Part shown: one piece after another, positions 34,476-45,723 of the stretch
How the letters are laid out: each line of letters starts with the position of its first letter
Numbering within the stretch: position 1 is the first letter of the stretch
Assembly (NCBI GenBank): GCA_004802725.1
Contig: SGPM01000057.1
Location: 1 to 64,000, forward strand
Origin: Antrodiella citrinella
Taxonomy: Eukaryota > Basidiomycota > Agaricomycetes > Polyporales > Steccherinaceae
Reading direction: 5' to 3'
DNA: 64,000 nucleotides
Notes under the pieces: generated by a model
What the model was told of the DNA's origin: nothing
The model's database searches: none
What the model saw: only the letters and a program-made list of their open reading frames with translations
Program-made: the position numbers and the translations under genes

Positions 34476-35880
34476 GCTTTTGGCGAGGGACTTGGTGAAC
34501 TTCGGCGGTCAATGGTGATGTTTGCGAGAATTGAATGTACAGGTGAGAGTGGTAGGAGTACAGAACATGCTGGAGAGACTGCGCCACGGCCCGGCTATCC
34601 GCGCAAATTCTACTGAACGCTTTTCTAAGTTCACCAGGAATTTTGATTTTTTTGGTTGACGCTTGCCTTTTTAGTAAGGGTGCAAATCATCATCTTCGTA
34701 AGCATCTGCTCTGGAAAACTTCTGGCTCGGAAGGGGACAAGTCCAACTTTGCCCGTTCGACTAGCTGCAGTACTGCTTGCAATGAATTCAATATATTTGT
34801 CCTGTGGCGACGTGCAACCATGCATGATGCGCATACAGTTCTTCTGAAGGCTACCTTTATGCTAGTCTGCATGGGCTAGACGTTTTGTGCTCGAACTTGG
34901 AAGCAGCGAGGTCACGGTCACTAACGATGGCGCTCAAAGCACATTCGGGGGACCGGCTAACTTGAAGTTGAGGCCGTCTTTCTGCCTCAACAGGCTTGCC
35001 AGTGGCTTCCTTGATGGTGAGCGACATGTATAGCGTCATGGTAGCGTGATACAAATTAAGAGTTGCAATGTTTGCTAGTCCGCGTTAAAAACACCCAGTC
35101 CGGTGAATCGGAAGTGACTCGGACGAAAAGCCGCCTTGGTATGGTATGGACCGTATGGTCGGGATATGCCACCAAATGGTCGGGATATGCAACCAAATTC
35201 AAAGCATGGTTATTCTCTGCTTGTTCAAACCAGACCACGACAAGGACACGGCTAGCCATTGCCAGTGTGAACTATGGTTTATGATCATCAGAATCCGCGT
35301 GTCTTGATAACTTACCGGCAGACGACTTGAATATGACTACCATTCGAGTCATTATACTCGCCTCTGGAATGGGTTGGGAGGGCAGACTTGGCCGGATGCC
35401 TCCTACTATGATCCGTAAGCCCAGACTTTAAGTTCTTCGTTGACGATACGAAGTGACTGATCCGGATGCTTTCAGAGTCTCTGCGCTTTTCATGCAAGGC
35501 ACAATAGATGTTGGTGTTGGCTTGAATGAGAGCTTGAAGTCTTTCTGTTGCTTCATCCATCTTTCAGGATCGACCTGAAGGAGCGCAAATGCCAGAAACC
35601 CATGCTAAATGCTGAAGCTGCGGTAGCGAGTGGGTCGCGGACAATAAAGCGCCATCTTCTCTCGAGATCTGCTGCTCTTCCAAAATCTTGGTCATCTTCA
35701 ACAGGCAGTCCACGGTGTGTAAGCAAGAAGTTGGGGCCGACCGACGGACTCTCTGGAAGAGAAAAAATGGCATATTCCGACGCCTCTAGGATATGAGGAT
35801 CTGGTATAAAAGACTCACTTCAAGTCGTCGAGTTGCCCTATCAATTATCACATCTGAACAACCGACACAACCCATTCAAT
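34476..35880. other. Gene-poor stretch between CAB5 and the GRE2-like gene
   Basis: About 1.4 kb with no gene I can support; the several 60-110 codon frames have no features and conflict with each other. It includes a 21-base tandem duplication listed separately and a likely promoter (TATAAAA-like GGTATAAAAG near 35804) before the next gene. Confidence 0.5.
35156..35197 (+). repeat. Tandem duplication of a 21-base unit
   Basis: Two adjacent units, 35156-35176 and 35177-35197, each starting TGGTCGGGATATGC, differ at one base of 21. They sit in non-coding sequence. Confidence 0.85.
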
Positions 35881-37266
35881 ATGCCTTCCATCCCAAGCAA
35901 CTCTACCATTCTTGTTACCGGAGCCAATGGCTTCATCGCAATGTGGGTAGTCGACGCCCTTCTCAAGCACGGTTACGCTGTTCGTGCGGCCGTTCGATCA
36001 GAGTCTCGAGGCCAGAACCTGCTCGAAACGTTCAAGGCGTACGGCGACAAGATTCAACTTACTATTGTCAAAGACCTCGCCGTAGTGAGTCTACAATGTT
36101 TGGTCTCATGCCGAGTCTTTTTGTCTAAGGAATATGTGCAGCCTGGCGCATTCGATGAAGCCGTCAAGGATGTCGAGGGCATCGCCCATACTGCCGCCAT
36201 CACAGTTGCAACAGTACTGGATGAGCTAGACGCAGACGGTATGTAGCGTTCGCATTCATACTCTTCAGCGTTTCTCATTGGCGAACGCTATAGATATCAT
36301 CGCTTCTGCGGTCCAAGGAAATTTCGGTCTTCTAACAAGTGCTCAGAAATACGGGTGAGCCGATCCACCCACTGTCTGCTTTACAGTGCATGACATATTG
36401 ATATCGAACAGTACTTCCCTCAAGCGTATCGTCATCACCTCGTCCGCCGCTGCGCGTGCAGGTTCCAGCGACGCTCCTCAGCACATTGATGATAATTCCT
36501 GGAATAACGAAGTCGTTGATATAACTAAGAAGCTTGGCAAGGCTGCCCCCGGCCTTGTAAAGTACGCCGCGGCCAAGACTGAGGCCGAGAGAAGTGTGTA
36601 TCATTTGCTTCCACACCGGTTCTGCATGCTGATTCGAATTCCTCAGGTGCATGGAAATGGTATGAAGCCAACAAGGCCAGTATAACTTGGGATTTGACCA
36701 CCCTGTCGCCGCCTTGGGTATTCGGAGTACGTTTCAAATTCAACACCTTCGTTATTTGCGACATTGACACGTCGGTACACAGCCTGTGCTTCAAGAAACC
36801 AAGACCCCGGACGATCTGAACCTTTCTAACGATGTTTTCTACAAAGCAATCATCAAAGGCGAAATCTCTCCGTCCCCGCTCACCAGTCCCTCTGCCGCTT
36901 ATGTTGACTCTCGCGATCTGGGCGAGCTACATGCTCGTGCGTTCGAGGCTCCAGGGGCGGGCGGTGAAGGNATTTTGACTCTTGCTGCGCAATTCGTGTG
37001 GCAAGATGCCAGTACGTTGTCTTGTGGCATTTTCCGATATTGCCGTCTGACCCCCATCGATCGCAGTTGACGCGGTGAATTCGCTCTCGCCTTCGCCCTG
37101 GCCTTCGCACAANGAGCCTTTCCAGAAGGGTTTGGTAGGCAAGAAGGTTTACAACCAAATCTTCGACACGTCGAAGGAGAAGAGGATTCTCAAGCTCAAG
37201 TTTAGGCCCATAGAAGAGACGGTGAGGGATATCCTCGCCGATTATGAGAAGCATGGCTGGGCATAA
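35881..37266 (+). CDS. NAD(P)-dependent reductase, extended SDR family (GRE2 / dihydroflavonol reductase-like)
   Basis: ATG at 35881: MPSIPSNSTILVTGANGFIA. The Rossmann motif TGANGFIA is near residue 13, VRAAVRSESRG marks the cofactor 2'-phosphate region (NADPH likely, inferred from Arg). Then PGAFDEAVKDVEGIAHTAA, IVITSSAAARAG with the active-site Ser region, and VKYAAAKTEAERS with the catalytic Tyr-x3-Lys. TLSPPWVFGP and VDSRDLGELHARAFEAPGAG complete the family pattern. Short introns interrupt it (for example 36083-36140, 36243-36291, 36355-36412). An N at 36971 and one at 37113 leave residues open. Stop TAA at 37264-37266. Substrate unknown; yeast homologues reduce methylglyoxal and various ketones. 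Confidence 0.85.
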
Positions 37267-38240
37267 GGTCGTAGGGTGCAAATNTGAGCGTAAGCAGGAG
37301 CCGTAGACATCACATACAGNGAATGATCCGATAGCACTTCTAGAACTGGTTGCGATAATTGAGGACCGTGGTTTCTTGAACAAAAATGCGTGTAGAATGC
37401 GTGGCTGACTGGTACTCTTCGTGTTGNTCAGCAAATGCCTGATCATATCGATATCCGCGACGTGCTCCTCGGATTCGAAATGTCCTGGTCTGGTACCCGC
37501 CGCGNATTCGCACCCAACCACTGTAGGTCTAATGCGGTGGTTGGGTGCGAGTTCCGTCTGGTTTCGAGACCAAAATGTCCTCGTCCACCTTGGATCCACT
37601 GGCACATGCTAACAGCGTCTAGGCAACCTTGCGATCCTTGGTCCTTGCGAGACTTGTGACGCGTAATTTGTATCTATACGCATACTCGNANNNNANACGA
37701 TATANGANANNNGANNNGACGATNNGACGANANGNGNNNCNNGCTATCNNNNNNNNNNNNNNGCGANGTCTGNAGACCGTCNNGAGNCCGACTCAGGAGT
37801 GCAGCACCGCGAGTTTCCNTTCCGAATCATGGTGCTAAAACGAAGAGAGAATCAGGTAACTGTGCTGAANAATCAACGTGCACGTACACCTCGTATTTTC
37901 TGGATTGCGCATCGCAAGACACGTCAGGATAGCTGGCAGACCTGAACTTCGAGGAAGCCATCGACTCAAAGGTGGCCGGGCCCGGGCCGTTCAGATGGCC
38001 ANCATGGGCGCTTCCTTACTTTACACCTNACCTCCTCTCCTCGCCACCATCTACGAGCAGTACGTGCTACGTGACACCACAATACTTGGTGTTGGTAAGT
38101 GCCCTTTGGATGCCATAATATACCGACTGCTTACACTCCACGTNNAAAANGTTCACAGGGAATCGCTGTTGCAACTTGCACCCTCCGGATCCGCTGTTCC
38201 ACCTAACTCTTCACACCGGCTGCAGTGGTCTCGGAGTCTC
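37267..38240. other. Poorly sequenced spacer between the reductase and PGS1
   Basis: Contains an inverted repeat (listed separately) and a tract at 37689-37763 made largely of N with recurring GACGA fragments, which suggests an unresolved short tandem repeat. No gene seen; probable PGS1 promoter at its right end. Confidence 0.5.
37508..37550. repeat. Perfect 14-base inverted repeat (hairpin, 15-base loop)
   Basis: Arm 37508-37521 (TCGCACCCAACCAC) pairs with 37537-37550 around a 15-base loop. Partial complementarity extends about 25 bases further out on both sides (GGTCT...TTCGC against its mirror). Could be a remnant of a small inverted-repeat element or an RNA hairpin. Confidence 0.75.
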
Positions 38241-40074
38241 ATGCTCGCAATATGTTCNCTCAAACTACTTAAGGGTCCTCATTTGCATCTGCAACAACGC
38301 GCTACGCTNGCACGAACTACCCAGAGATCATTTGTGATGGCCAAGTTGGACCCTGCCATCCAAGATTATGTGCACAAGCTCACAGAATATCAGCCATGTT
38401 TTGCAATGTCTTCCACGAATATCAATATTCTGAGGCAGCCCTCTCAGTTCTACCAGCAGCTCCTTGTAAGTGTTTTCGAAATTCACGGGATCTATGCTTA
38501 TCAAGTTGCAGGATATGATAAGGAGGGCAAAGAAGCGGATATTCATATCATCGCTATACGTNGGGTCAGAGGAGGTTGAACTTGTGAGTCAAGTCTTCGT
38601 GTGATGAAATGACTGCAACTGANGCGTATCTTTGAGGTTGAAACGCTTCGGACAGCTCTTCGCGCGAACCAGTCCCTCCAATTGCACATGCAGCTCGACT
38701 TGAATCGTTCTACACGGCCAGGACCTGGTTCAACTGCGTCGCTCCTCATGCCTCTCTTGGAACAATATCCAGATCAAGTTCATATATCCTTGTTTCGAAG
38801 TCCGAAGCTGAAAGGATTAATAGCAAAGCTTGTCCCTCCACGATATAACGAAGGATGGGGCACATGGCACCCCAAAATTTACGGAGTCGATGACGAGGTT
38901 ATGATAAGCGGGTGAGTGAGTATTCAAGGATTCATCTGTCAAGCACNGAATGAACGAAATCCAGGGCAAATCTTAATCAGTCGTATTTCACAAACCGACA
39001 AGACCGGTATATTCACCTTTCGTCCCAACCGCAGTTCGCGCAATATTGCTTCGACTTCCTGCAGTCATCTGCAGGGTTTTCCTATCGACTCCTACCTCCA
39101 ACCCACTCATCGGAGCCATATCACTTGCAATGGTTGGACGAACGAGTGAACCCACAGCACACGGAAGCAAAAGCCGAGAATTCTCTGACCAAATTGCAAG
39201 ACGTATACAGGCTGACGTCTAGCTTCCGAGTTGCTGAACACGTCGAGTTAGGTGAAGGATCAGACACCGACGTTCTGGTATTCCCCATACTGCAAGCTGG
39301 CCAGTTCAATATACGCGAAGAGGAGCGTGCGTTGAGCTTGTTGTTCGACGAGCTGGCTCAGCACCAAGAGACACCAAAGGCGACTGGAGGACAGGAGTAT
39401 GATGGCCCACTAATGGACATGACAACGGGATACTTTGGCTTGTATCGTCCGTATCGCGACTTAGTTCTGCAGTCCCCCGTCGGGAGTCGGATCGTATGCT
39501 CTGCACCTAAGGTCATTACCATTTCGTCAGCTGCAAGGTGTATCCGAGCTCATGTTTCATTGATTGATAGGCAAACGGTTTCTATGGCTCACGCGGCCCT
39601 TCTGGACGGCTGCCAGAGGGATATACCTTCATAGAACAGCGCTTCATGCAGGCCGTCCGGGATGCCAGACGTGAATGGATACCGCTGGGTTCTGGTGACG
39701 CTCATATTCATCCTGGCGTGCAACTGCGAGAATGGGAGAAGGAAGGATGGACCTACCATGCCAAGGGTACTTTGTTTTTTGTCTGTTCGTTGTGGCCGTC
39801 ACACTGATTTCCGATGATAGGTCTCTGGCTTCGATCTTCGCCATACTCCAATCCGTTCCTGACACTTTTTGGCTCTACCAATCTCAACTCACGCTCAGCG
39901 GAACTCGATACCGAGCTCTCTTTCATCATGGTGACCACATCTACTACGCTTCGGAAACGACTGGGTGAAGAGGTGGAAGGGCTGAGGGAATATTCGCGGA
40001 CATGGCAAGGCGAGGAACGGCATGTGCGTATCGGAACCAAGTTTCTAGTTGCTTTGATGGGCGGTATGTTGTAA
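38241..40074 (+). CDS. PGS1: CDP-diacylglycerol-glycerol-3-phosphate 3-phosphatidyltransferase (mitochondrial)
   Basis: First step of cardiolipin synthesis in mitochondria. ATG at 38241 gives MLAICSLKLLKGPHLHLQQR, an amphipathic basic presequence, then KLTEYQPCFAMSSTNINILR. Spliced exons read DMIRRAKKRIFISSLYVGSE, LRTALRANQSLQLHMQLDLN. HKD motif 1 is HPKIYGVDDEVMISGANLN at about 38865-38965, with YFTNRQDRY behind it. Motif 2 is YHAKGLWL...FGSTNLNSRSAELDTE at about 39758-39930. Between them are TGYFGLYRPYRDLVLQSP and, after an intron near 39512-39570, GFYGSRGPSGRLPEGYTF. Both phospholipase-D-like active sites are present. N bases at 38268, 38310, 38563 and 38947 leave a few residues open, and the start should be checked because of them. 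Confidence 0.9.
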
Positions 40075-42117
40075 GTCTCAGATGGGCATACAATATAGGA
40101 GGCATTTATACTGTGGCACTTGAACGTGAGTTTTCATGTTGAGTCCAGATAGAAGGTCGCTTATACCGCTCAGTATATAGCGCTAGCATTCGTATAATCA
40201 CACGTCGGCAATGAACACACTATCACTTCGCATGCCATAGCATCACAATGCACCGATATTCCGTGTAGAACTGGTTCAAATATCGAAGTGCTCGCCCCGT
40301 TGTCCTCTCTTTTGCCTCGTATCAAGCACAACGCCTTTTACCATGGTTCGCAGAGGCTTGACGGTATGACGACGGATGCGCAAGGAAGACCTACTCCTCC
40401 GACTGCATACAAATATAACGAAAGTACTCAGAGCGTTCTGACGCGCAGATAGATGTCAAAAGGCAAATCACTTACCCACCAGACAGGTTGGATCGAAGGT
40501 CGTTCATTACCGTTCATTATTCCATGATTCTTCGCTCATTTCGCGATCTACAGAACATCATAAGTGACCCCGAGAATCTCTGCTCATCTCTACCCTACCA
40601 ATCGGGCTGGAAGATGACGGTCTCAGGCTTCGCGCGACGTGTCCCTTCATATATCTTCGATCATGACACTTATATTATAAGTCGAAGCTCTGACGGAATG
40701 CCATTCCTACACCTACTGTGTTGTGGGTCCAATATTTCTCAAAGTTATGTCGGTCGTATGCATCAACGTCGCCTTGATGAACGATGATGTTATTGTCGAT
40801 GGGTCAGTGTCAAACTTTTGGGGGTTCACTTGCACAAGGCGCAGCAAGACAATCCTGATACGTTCTGTTGTCATCTTCTTCTCACCCTCGTTCTGCGCAG
40901 AGACTTTCCTAACTGGTTCTTAGTGTCCCAGACAGACCAGTTCGAGATCCGACCAGAAGAATGGCGTTCTGTTTGCTCCTAAAGCAAGTCGGCCGAGATT
41001 ATGAAGACACGCGCAATAACATTGAAAAAGACACATCGACTTGATTACAATGGACAATACAGCTAGCTACTCGATGTTCGGAATCACTTCTGTCGCAGCA
41101 CCAGCCAGCGCGCAGGTCCGTCCCTATGGTTTGAAGCGGAAGCGTTCTCCTGCGAGTGCTCTCCGAAACTGACTCCTGTCCGTCGGATAGTTCTGATGAT
41201 TCTTGAGGTGCTCAAGCTTCCAGTCATCTCCTAGACGTCTATAATTGCTGGAATAAGTATTCATGCAGATCGTACTCAAAGCGGGCCGTCATTGGACTGC
41301 GTTTGTATCAAATAGTAGCTGGGCGAATTGGAAGACGACGGATAGACTAATCATGCTAAAGGTATGTGGCATCTATATACCGTTGCTTCTCGCTTGGCAT
41401 GTCGATGAACATTCTCCGAGTTGAGCCAATCACAAGAATATGACTTGGACTCGCTCCATCCTCATGTTCGTCCCTCACGCTATTCGGGTCGATAGCTCCA
41501 GCAAGCTTGCGACTATCCCTAGAGGTGCTCTGTCAGCGTGTCCACTTCATTCCTTTCCTATCTGATTGTTTTACTCTGACATGTCCTTCTCGTGCTGCAC
41601 GATCATAACGATGTCTTCCTCCCAGTTCCTCAACATCACATGTTCGCTCCTGCGTTGTCCTATGATGTATCAACGCTGCATTTACTTCCATTCACGATCA
41701 CTTATTCGCAGATGTCTGGAAATTTCTAACCATGCAAATGTCGCAAAACTGAATAGGAGGCGGCTTCGCGTGTTCGTCATGCTGAATGGGGCGCTCTCTT
41801 GTCCCAGGACGCATAATTCAATGGACACCATTGGCATATTTGTCTCTCGTTGCAGTCATCCGACGGCAAGGGTGAGGATCCGCATTGTATATTTTTATGG
41901 ATATCTATGGGGAATATATACCGTATTCGATACAGCACGACGGTTAGGACCCGGAGAGCACGGCCGAACGTCAGACAAGCTCTCCATCTTCCATGTGCGT
42001 AAATGATTCACAACACATGGTCGAATTCTATATTCTCTGCCGGCGGTCGTAACCTGCAACATTAGGTCACCGAGTAGGCGACACTTCCCACTCGAGGTTC
42101 GGTTTCTGAAGCTGCAA
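40075..42117. other. Gene-poor stretch, PGS1 to DTD1
   Basis: About 2 kb. A plus-strand frame at 40488-40787 (SFRDLQNIISDPENLCSSLP, IFDHDTYIISRSSDGMPF) looks mildly coding and could be part of a decayed or spliced gene, but nothing joins to it convincingly. The rest shows no gene, repeat or RNA that I can support. Confidence 0.4.
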
Positions 42118-43185
42118 TCAGTGACTAGGCTGATCCACACCAGTAGTATCGTCCGAGATCTGAGTAGATGCCGGCTTGTCGCGTTTAGTCTTTGCTGGCG
42201 GCCCACCTTTGATCCATTTGGCACCTCTTCCCGCCTTTGCAGTACTTTCCACTGTGCTGATGGAAGGCGATTGGTCGATGTATTCAAATTTGCGCGAATC
42301 CAGTGTAAAAGTAATCGGGCCCTATGTTACCAAGCGAAAGAGTCAGACAAAATGTTCCAAGAGGAGTAGCGACGCTGACAAAAGGCAGTATATATGGTGG
42401 ACTTGTCACACACCTCGTTGATGAGACTGACGTTCATCATAGCGCCAAATCTTCCATCTATCCAGTATTCTAGTTTCAGCGGATGCACGGCACCCCCTGC
42501 GGCAAGCAACACACCTTTGATCTTGTCTGGACTATAATTTTGGCCCATTCGTTCTAGGAAAGAGGCATATAGTTGCCGCGACGGTTCGGTTGCCTGGGAG
42601 AATTGTGACGATGATAGTTTGAAAAACACCGGGGAAATGAATAGGTGTCCAACCCGGCTGCAAAAATAGACAAAGAGCGAAACTTACCATTGCTCGATGA
42701 AAGTCAGGTTTACTCTTCTGCGTGCTGGCAAGGAGGGTGAATTGGGAGATGCAGAGCACTTCTCCTTCAACGTCCTTTACGCTAATTTTCCACATGGACC
42801 CTGTCGTGTCCGAGAAGACCCGGAGAGAGAGGCTGTGTGATTGAGACGCGATGAGTACGGGGATCCATGTGGCGCGAGGCAATTTGAAGCGTACATTTTG
42901 TTGGACAACGTCTCGACGTCGGATGCATTATCGTCTTTCTAGGCAGCTAGCTATTCAGCCAACATGTTTCTGCCGTTTAATGTAGAACGTGTGGGGTGCG
43001 TTCTGACCTGTGCCAATTCCTACGAGGACCATCAAGCCGCGACCGATGGACGAGATTGTCTCTCCATCGACTGCGAAAGTTATGGTATGGAAGTCAGGTT
43101 ATTCTGGGCTTATCGACGACAAGGTTTGCTCCATTTGCTCACCTGAGACTGAAGCAGAAAGAACTCGCTGCACTACGGCGCGCAT
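42118..43185 (-). CDS. DTD1: D-aminoacyl-tRNA deacylase
   Basis: Removes D-amino acids wrongly attached to tRNA. ATG at 43185: MRAVVQRVLSASVSVDGETI, where VSV is cut by an intron ending TTTCGCAG; then SSIGRGLMVLVGIGT. Further exons: WKISVKDVEGEVLCISQFTL with the conserved SQFTL active-site strand, KPDFHRAM, RQLYASFLERMGQNYSPDKI, and FGAMMNVSLINEGPITFTLD, which holds the Gly-Pro motif that excludes L-amino acids; the GPITF half is created by splicing at about 42325-42412. The carboxyl extension (AKAGRGAKWIKGGPPAKTKR) is basic, of a kind seen in eukaryotic forms. The insertion KGVLLAAGGAVHPLKLEYWI between PDKI and DGRFGAMM is probably an unspliced intron or a lineage insert. 275-base divergent promoter with the cyclophilin gene. 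Confidence 0.9.
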
Positions 43186-43460
43186 GCTATGTTTTGGAGA
43201 TGATTCTCGCAGTTCGTCTCGAGTGGTGCAGGTGATGGCAAGTGAGAGAACGACGAGCGGCACGTTCCCGCCGGGTTATTCTCGCTGATACTTGTGACCG
43301 CCGATAAGTTTTGAATGGAGAGATGGCGTTGGAATGTGCGGCGCCAGAAGATGACGGTGGGAAGCAAAGCGCAAACGCGTCCTGAAACGCCCACCACGAC
43401 CTTCACGACTTCAAGCTTGCTTTCCGCCATCCATCCACGGAGGTCATATCCTTGGTTATC
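43186..43460. promoter_or_regulatory. Divergent promoter of DTD1 and the cyclophilin
   Basis: The 275 bases separate opposite start codons. No specific sites claimed. Confidence 0.45.
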
Positions 43461-44223
43461 ATGGAATCAGTCGTTCTTGAGACGAGCATGGGCGATGTCC
43501 AGCTTGAACTCTACTGGGACCACGCGCCGAAAGTGAGTTCCTTACATTCATCTCGCGAACAGTACTTTCTGACCGCAGGTCTCAATAGACGTGCAAAAAC
43601 TTTGCAGAATTGGGTAGACGAGGTTATTACAATGGTGTCATATTTCACCGCATCATTTCCGTACGTTCTTTCCCTCTATGCCTCTCGGTATCTTTCTCAA
43701 CTTGAGCTGCAAACCCGACACTCTGGTTATACAGGACTTCATGATTCAAACGGGCGATCCGACGGGCACAGGGAGAGGAGGAACCAGTATATACGGGCAG
43801 AAGTTGTACGTGGTATTCAACAACAGACCTCTTCGGCCATTCTGATGTTGCTTTCATAGCGAGGATGAGATTCATCCAGAGTTGCGGTTTACTGGCGCCG
43901 GCATTCTAGCCATGGCAAACTCAGGACCCAATACAAATGGTGAAGCAACATCTGACACATACATCCAACTTCAGCTGGGTTGATCATTCTGCACATACAG
44001 GGTCGCAGTTCTTCATATCTCTGGCCCCGACCCCCTACCTGGACAATAAGCATACCATCTTTGGACGCGTTAGCTCCGGTATGAGAGTCGTTCAGAGGCT
44101 GGGAGCTGTGGCGACTGATGCGCAGGACCGGTAAGTTAAGTCATCTATACCGCTCAGCATCCGTTTACAAACTTCTTCAGGCCACGCGAGGAGGTCAAAA
44201 TACATAAAGCGCGGATTGTTTAG
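43461..44223 (+). CDS. Cyclophilin-type peptidyl-prolyl isomerase, PPIL1-like
   Basis: ATG at 43461: [20 protein letters not shown], then after short introns [80 protein letters not shown] and [17 protein letters not shown]. The active-site residues FHR...F/MIQ and QFF are present. Total about 160 residues, single-domain, without signal peptide; this size and the ME-x-V-x-LETSMG start fit PPIL1, a spliceosome cyclophilin. Five or so introns break a compact gene. Stop TAG at 44221-44223. Confidence 0.92.
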
Positions 44224-45723
44224 CTTTCGTAGCTACAGCATCCCTCCTCGAAGCTCTTCAAGCAACAGCAACAGTGATCTACATTGTCAGATTGGCAGGA
44301 TGCCGTTAACGGTGGCAATTGCTGCGAGGTTCTCGATGGTATAATCTCTGTTTCTCTGTGATTTACGGCTCAATTGATGTCAACCGTGCATGCAGGATGG
44401 CCGTATGCTATGGCCCCATTTCTATCGGTACGAGGGGTGTTGGACGTGCATGGCTATGGATGTATACGCTGGACTTGTCCCGGATAACGCGAAGGCACAA
44501 AAGGATTGACATATTAAGACCGGCGTGGCTTCGATTCCAGCTCTGCGCTTATTTGCCTACCATATCTGCGTGCAGGGTTCACGGAGCCGTGAGTCGGAAT
44601 TAGCCGGCGTAAGAGACCGGTGCTGTGGTACAACGCCGAATGTGCCATACTCGTCGGTGTTCTTCCACCGGGCCCTATCGCTGTCCTCGACAGAGTCAAT
44701 CTTCCCAGGTCACGGTCGGAATATGGTTCGCTCCCTGACTCGTTCCTCGCATTGGCCATTGCAAAACAGTGTGTCTCTATACTGGATATGGCCCGACTTC
44801 CTTTGATGCAAAATGTGTGCGTCCGATTGGCTGNAAAAGCGATTTCTAGTTGCGCAGTGATGTGCAAGGGATGCTCCCAGGCGTTGTCCCGTGAAGATGC
44901 ACGACGTTCCGTCGACCCACACCTTTGCATATGTATTTCATGCGCATCGGGTTGATATTGCGGAGGGGCNTTCATATTCTCAACGCGGTCCATCCGCTAC
45001 TTCTGTCGGCAGGTACATAGGCCCTTCTGCGATCTCCCAGGGGCCAAGCCGATAAGTCTGGGTTCGTCTCTCTGTTGCACGCTCGCGCATGTGGTGTATC
45101 GACGTCAAGCTCTAGACCCACCGTGCGTGTCCAGGGCCAACTACACGGCCAATGTGGGTTGGACCAANTCAGACATTCCTTGCTCAGGCGACGCGCGTGG
45201 AAGGATGAGTTTACTGCAACTCAAACCTCTCGATGACGACAACGAGTGGGNACATCCGACCCTGACCACAAAAAGCACCGAGGGCCGTGAGGATCCCGCT
45301 ATCGTGGGCTCGGGAATGTCGGAGAGAAGATCGTCCACCTTATGATGATGCTCGCGTTCACGCGTACGATGTCAAATAATTCGATCCTCGTCCCCAATGT
45401 CCACACGCAGCACGAANTTTGAAAGAGATAATCATGCTTTGATACTGAGAAATGAGATACACTATCTAGCGTANTTGGTACCTTGTACTACAACAAAAAA
45501 AAATGTTCCAGAAATGTATGTATGATGAGTGTGGGTGAGTCGTAACGCGTGACAAGTCGTGAAGCTGAGATCCTAACAAAACCTAACNTCTAAGGAGCTA
45601 CCGAGCTAATAGAACGTCCGCACATTAACATGATGATATCAAACAATGCCAGAGATGACATTATAACACTGCTACGGCCTCTCTCAGGACCTGAGGAAAT
45701 GAATGGGAAGGGCCTTGCACTGA
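44224..45723. other. Gene-poor, N-containing spacer between converging cyclophilin and CDC4
   Basis: About 1.5 kb. Overlapping frames on both strands at 44514-45350 contradict one another and have no family features. N bases reduce confidence. I see no gene. Confidence 0.45.

Noticed and set aside
37689..37763. N-rich tract with GACGA pieces as a possible CRISPR-like or satellite array
   Set aside because: Too many unknown bases to define units, and CRISPR is not expected in a nuclear fungal genome; a simple repeat that failed in sequencing is enough.
44514..45350. Overlapping frames of 85-160 codons on both strands
   Set aside because: They contradict one another, contain N codons and show no domain or splice logic.
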